Source of the DNA: Acidimicrobiaceae bacterium
GTDB lineage: Bacteria; Actinomycetota; Acidimicrobiia; Acidimicrobiales; Bog-793
Length of the DNA stretch: 5,761 bases
Assembly: GCA_003170375.1 (NCBI GenBank)
Contig: PMZN01000104.1
Location: 1-5,761, forward strand
Direction of reading: 5' to 3'
Every line of letters starts with the position of its first letter. Position 1 is the first letter of the stretch. The position numbers and the translations under genes were made by a program. This document shows, piece after piece, positions 5,025 to 5,761 of this stretch. The notes under the pieces were generated by a model that was given only the letters and a program-made list of their open reading frames with translations, did not search any database and had not been told where the DNA came from.

Positions 5025-5097
5025 AACTGTTCCTCGTGACCCCGGCGCCAGACACCGCTGCATCCCCGATGCGGGGAGTTGCCGGAGTGCCGCGGCG

Positions 5098-5697
5098 ATG
5101 ATGAGCCTCACGCCGATGGTGCCCTTGGCCTGGCGCTACTACGCCGAGGAGATCGTGCGGGGCCGCGAGGATTACTTCGCGAAGGGCGCGGAACGTCCCG
5201 GCCGCTTCCTCGGCCGCGGCGCCGCGGCCCTCGGGATCGCCGACCACGAGGCACACGTGCGCGAGCTCGAGTGGCTCTTCGGCCACGGAGCGGACCCGCG
5301 CACGGGTGGCCCACTCGGGCGCGGCTTCGATCCCAACAACGAGCGCGCCGTCGCCGGATTCGCGCTCACGTTCTCGCCACCGAAGAGCGTCTCCGCGTTG
5401 TGGGCGATCGGCGACCAACCGACCGCCGACCAAGTCCTTGCGGCGCACGACGCGGCGGTCGCCGCGTCGCTCGCGTTCTTGGAGGACCACGCGGCCTTCA
5501 GCCGCCGCGGTCACAACGGCGTCCTCCAACTGTTGAAATGTGCCACTCGCGGGATCCAAGAAGCTCTCGGTTCAGCAGCACCCGTCAGAATGGCGTACAA
5601 GCCCCCAGAGCGCCCGACGGAGTCTTCCTGTAGCCGGGAGATTGCGTATCTCAATCGAGCTTCGGTTCCCCAGCCCGTCGCCCGTAGGCCGTCGTAG
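5098..5697 (+). pseudogene. MobF (TrwC/TraI-type) relaxase, N-terminal part only
   Basis: MobF relaxases nick oriT and pilot a strand during conjugation. Residues 1-144 match the N-terminus of the TrwC relaxase domain. The conserved tyrosine region is WRYYAEEIVRGREDYF (12-27; Y14, Y15 and Y26 are candidates), followed by GRFLGRGAAALGI (35-47), then FALTFSPPKSVSALWAIGD (88-106, the conserved core) and AAHDAAVAASLAFLEDHAAF (115-134), ending RRGHNGVLQ. Relatives continue with a segment carrying the three-histidine metal site (HxHxxx type). Here it is absent: after 5529 the frame reads unrelated residues to a TAG at 5695-5697. The protein cannot nick DNA as written. ATG 5098 or 5101 may start translation; GGAG at 5084-5087 is rather far upstream. 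The abrupt change points to insertion of foreign DNA at about 5530, with the rest of the gene outside the window. Confidence 0.82.
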
Positions 5698-5761
5698 GCT
5701 GCGAGCAATCGAAGGGAGACGAGATGGCGACGGAAGCCCAGTGGCGCCAGCTTGTTAGGCG
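5530..5761. mobile_element. Probable left end of an inserted element (IS-like)
   Basis: Relaxase homology stops sharply at 5529. The next bases are TGTTGAAATGTGCCACTC, resembling IS ends that begin with TG. About 190 bp later a well-translated gene begins (5724). A small dyad GAGAT-tgcgt-ATCTC lies at 5638-5652. The other end, terminal inverted repeat and target duplication are outside the window, so the family cannot be settled. Confidence 0.4.
5724..5761 (+). CDS. Start of a gene, possibly a transposase subunit (partial)
   Basis: ATG 5724 has AAGGGAG (5712-5718) five bases upstream, an excellent ribosome-binding site. Only MATEAQWRQLVR is visible before the window ends. This start resembles HTH-bearing first proteins of IS elements (for example IS66 TnpA-type), and its place just after the relaxase break supports a transposase. 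Twelve residues are too few to be sure. Confidence 0.4.
   Translation, partial: MATEAQWRQLVR

Noticed and set aside
4978..5559. A 193-codon minus frame antisense to the relaxase
   Set aside because: The plus strand carries clear MobF motifs; the minus frame has no domain and crosses the AT-rich repeat patch.
1..5761. tRNA, rRNA or riboswitch
   Set aside because: No cloverleaf, rRNA-like or recognisable riboswitch sequence was seen on either strand; a covariance-model scan would be needed to exclude a divergent one.

Overview
The window is GC-rich and has the codon use (strong G/C third positions) and gene families of a high-GC actinobacterium. It looks like an accessory patch of an integrative or mobilizable element. 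An excisionase-like gene and a MobF/TrwC relaxase N-terminus lie beside several toxin-antitoxin (TA) modules, with several broken genes and what may be an insertion-sequence edge at the right end. The taxonomic call is inferred from composition and family types only.

Layout, left to right. (1) 42-242 (+): a short HicB-type antitoxin, followed by a minus-strand coding remnant of unknown function (about 243-661) that appears frameshifted. (2) 672-2377 (+): the best-preserved unit, an AbiE-type (type IV) TA operon. It has an AbiEi-like winged-helix antitoxin (777-1556) overlapping by ATGA an AbiEii-like nucleotidyltransferase toxin (1553-2377). Its upstream region carries two 18-bp, 15/18-matching inverted copies of an operator-like sequence. 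(3) 3442 down to about 2420 (-): a second, different AbiE-like module pointing at the first. It has a complete wHTH antitoxin of another subfamily (2756-3442) and a nucleotidyltransferase that keeps only its N-terminal motifs and runs antisense into the first toxin. (4) 3453-3668 (+): a HicA toxin remnant whose middle, with the catalytic-histidine motif, is out of frame. (5) 3714-3920 (-): an excisionase-like HTH protein with no integrase next to it. (6) 3921-5097: a degraded or regulatory stretch. It holds a minus-strand coding fragment with a Cys-Glu tetrapeptide-repeat tail (4394-4669), two clusters of 12-bp repeats, an AT-rich patch with three iteron-like CATTTA repeats, and a possible 28-aa basic peptide. 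(7) 5098-5529 (+): the N-terminal part of a MobF relaxase, cut before its metal-binding histidines at about 5530. Unrelated DNA follows, with the start of a new gene at 5724, possibly a transposase.

How the parts work together. The first AbiE operon should be self-regulating and functional. In known systems AbiEi represses its own promoter and counteracts a nucleotidyltransferase toxin that can abort phage infection or stabilise a mobile element. The second module has kept its antitoxin and lost the catalytic half of its toxin. The separated hicB and hicA pieces, both on + and on opposite sides of the AbiE block, suggest that the AbiE DNA entered or rearranged a hicBA locus. The mobility genes look decayed: excisionase without integrase, relaxase truncated. 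This fits a defence/TA island left behind on a former mobile element. Several of the lesions can be repaired by single-base changes, so sequencing indels should be excluded before calling them biological.
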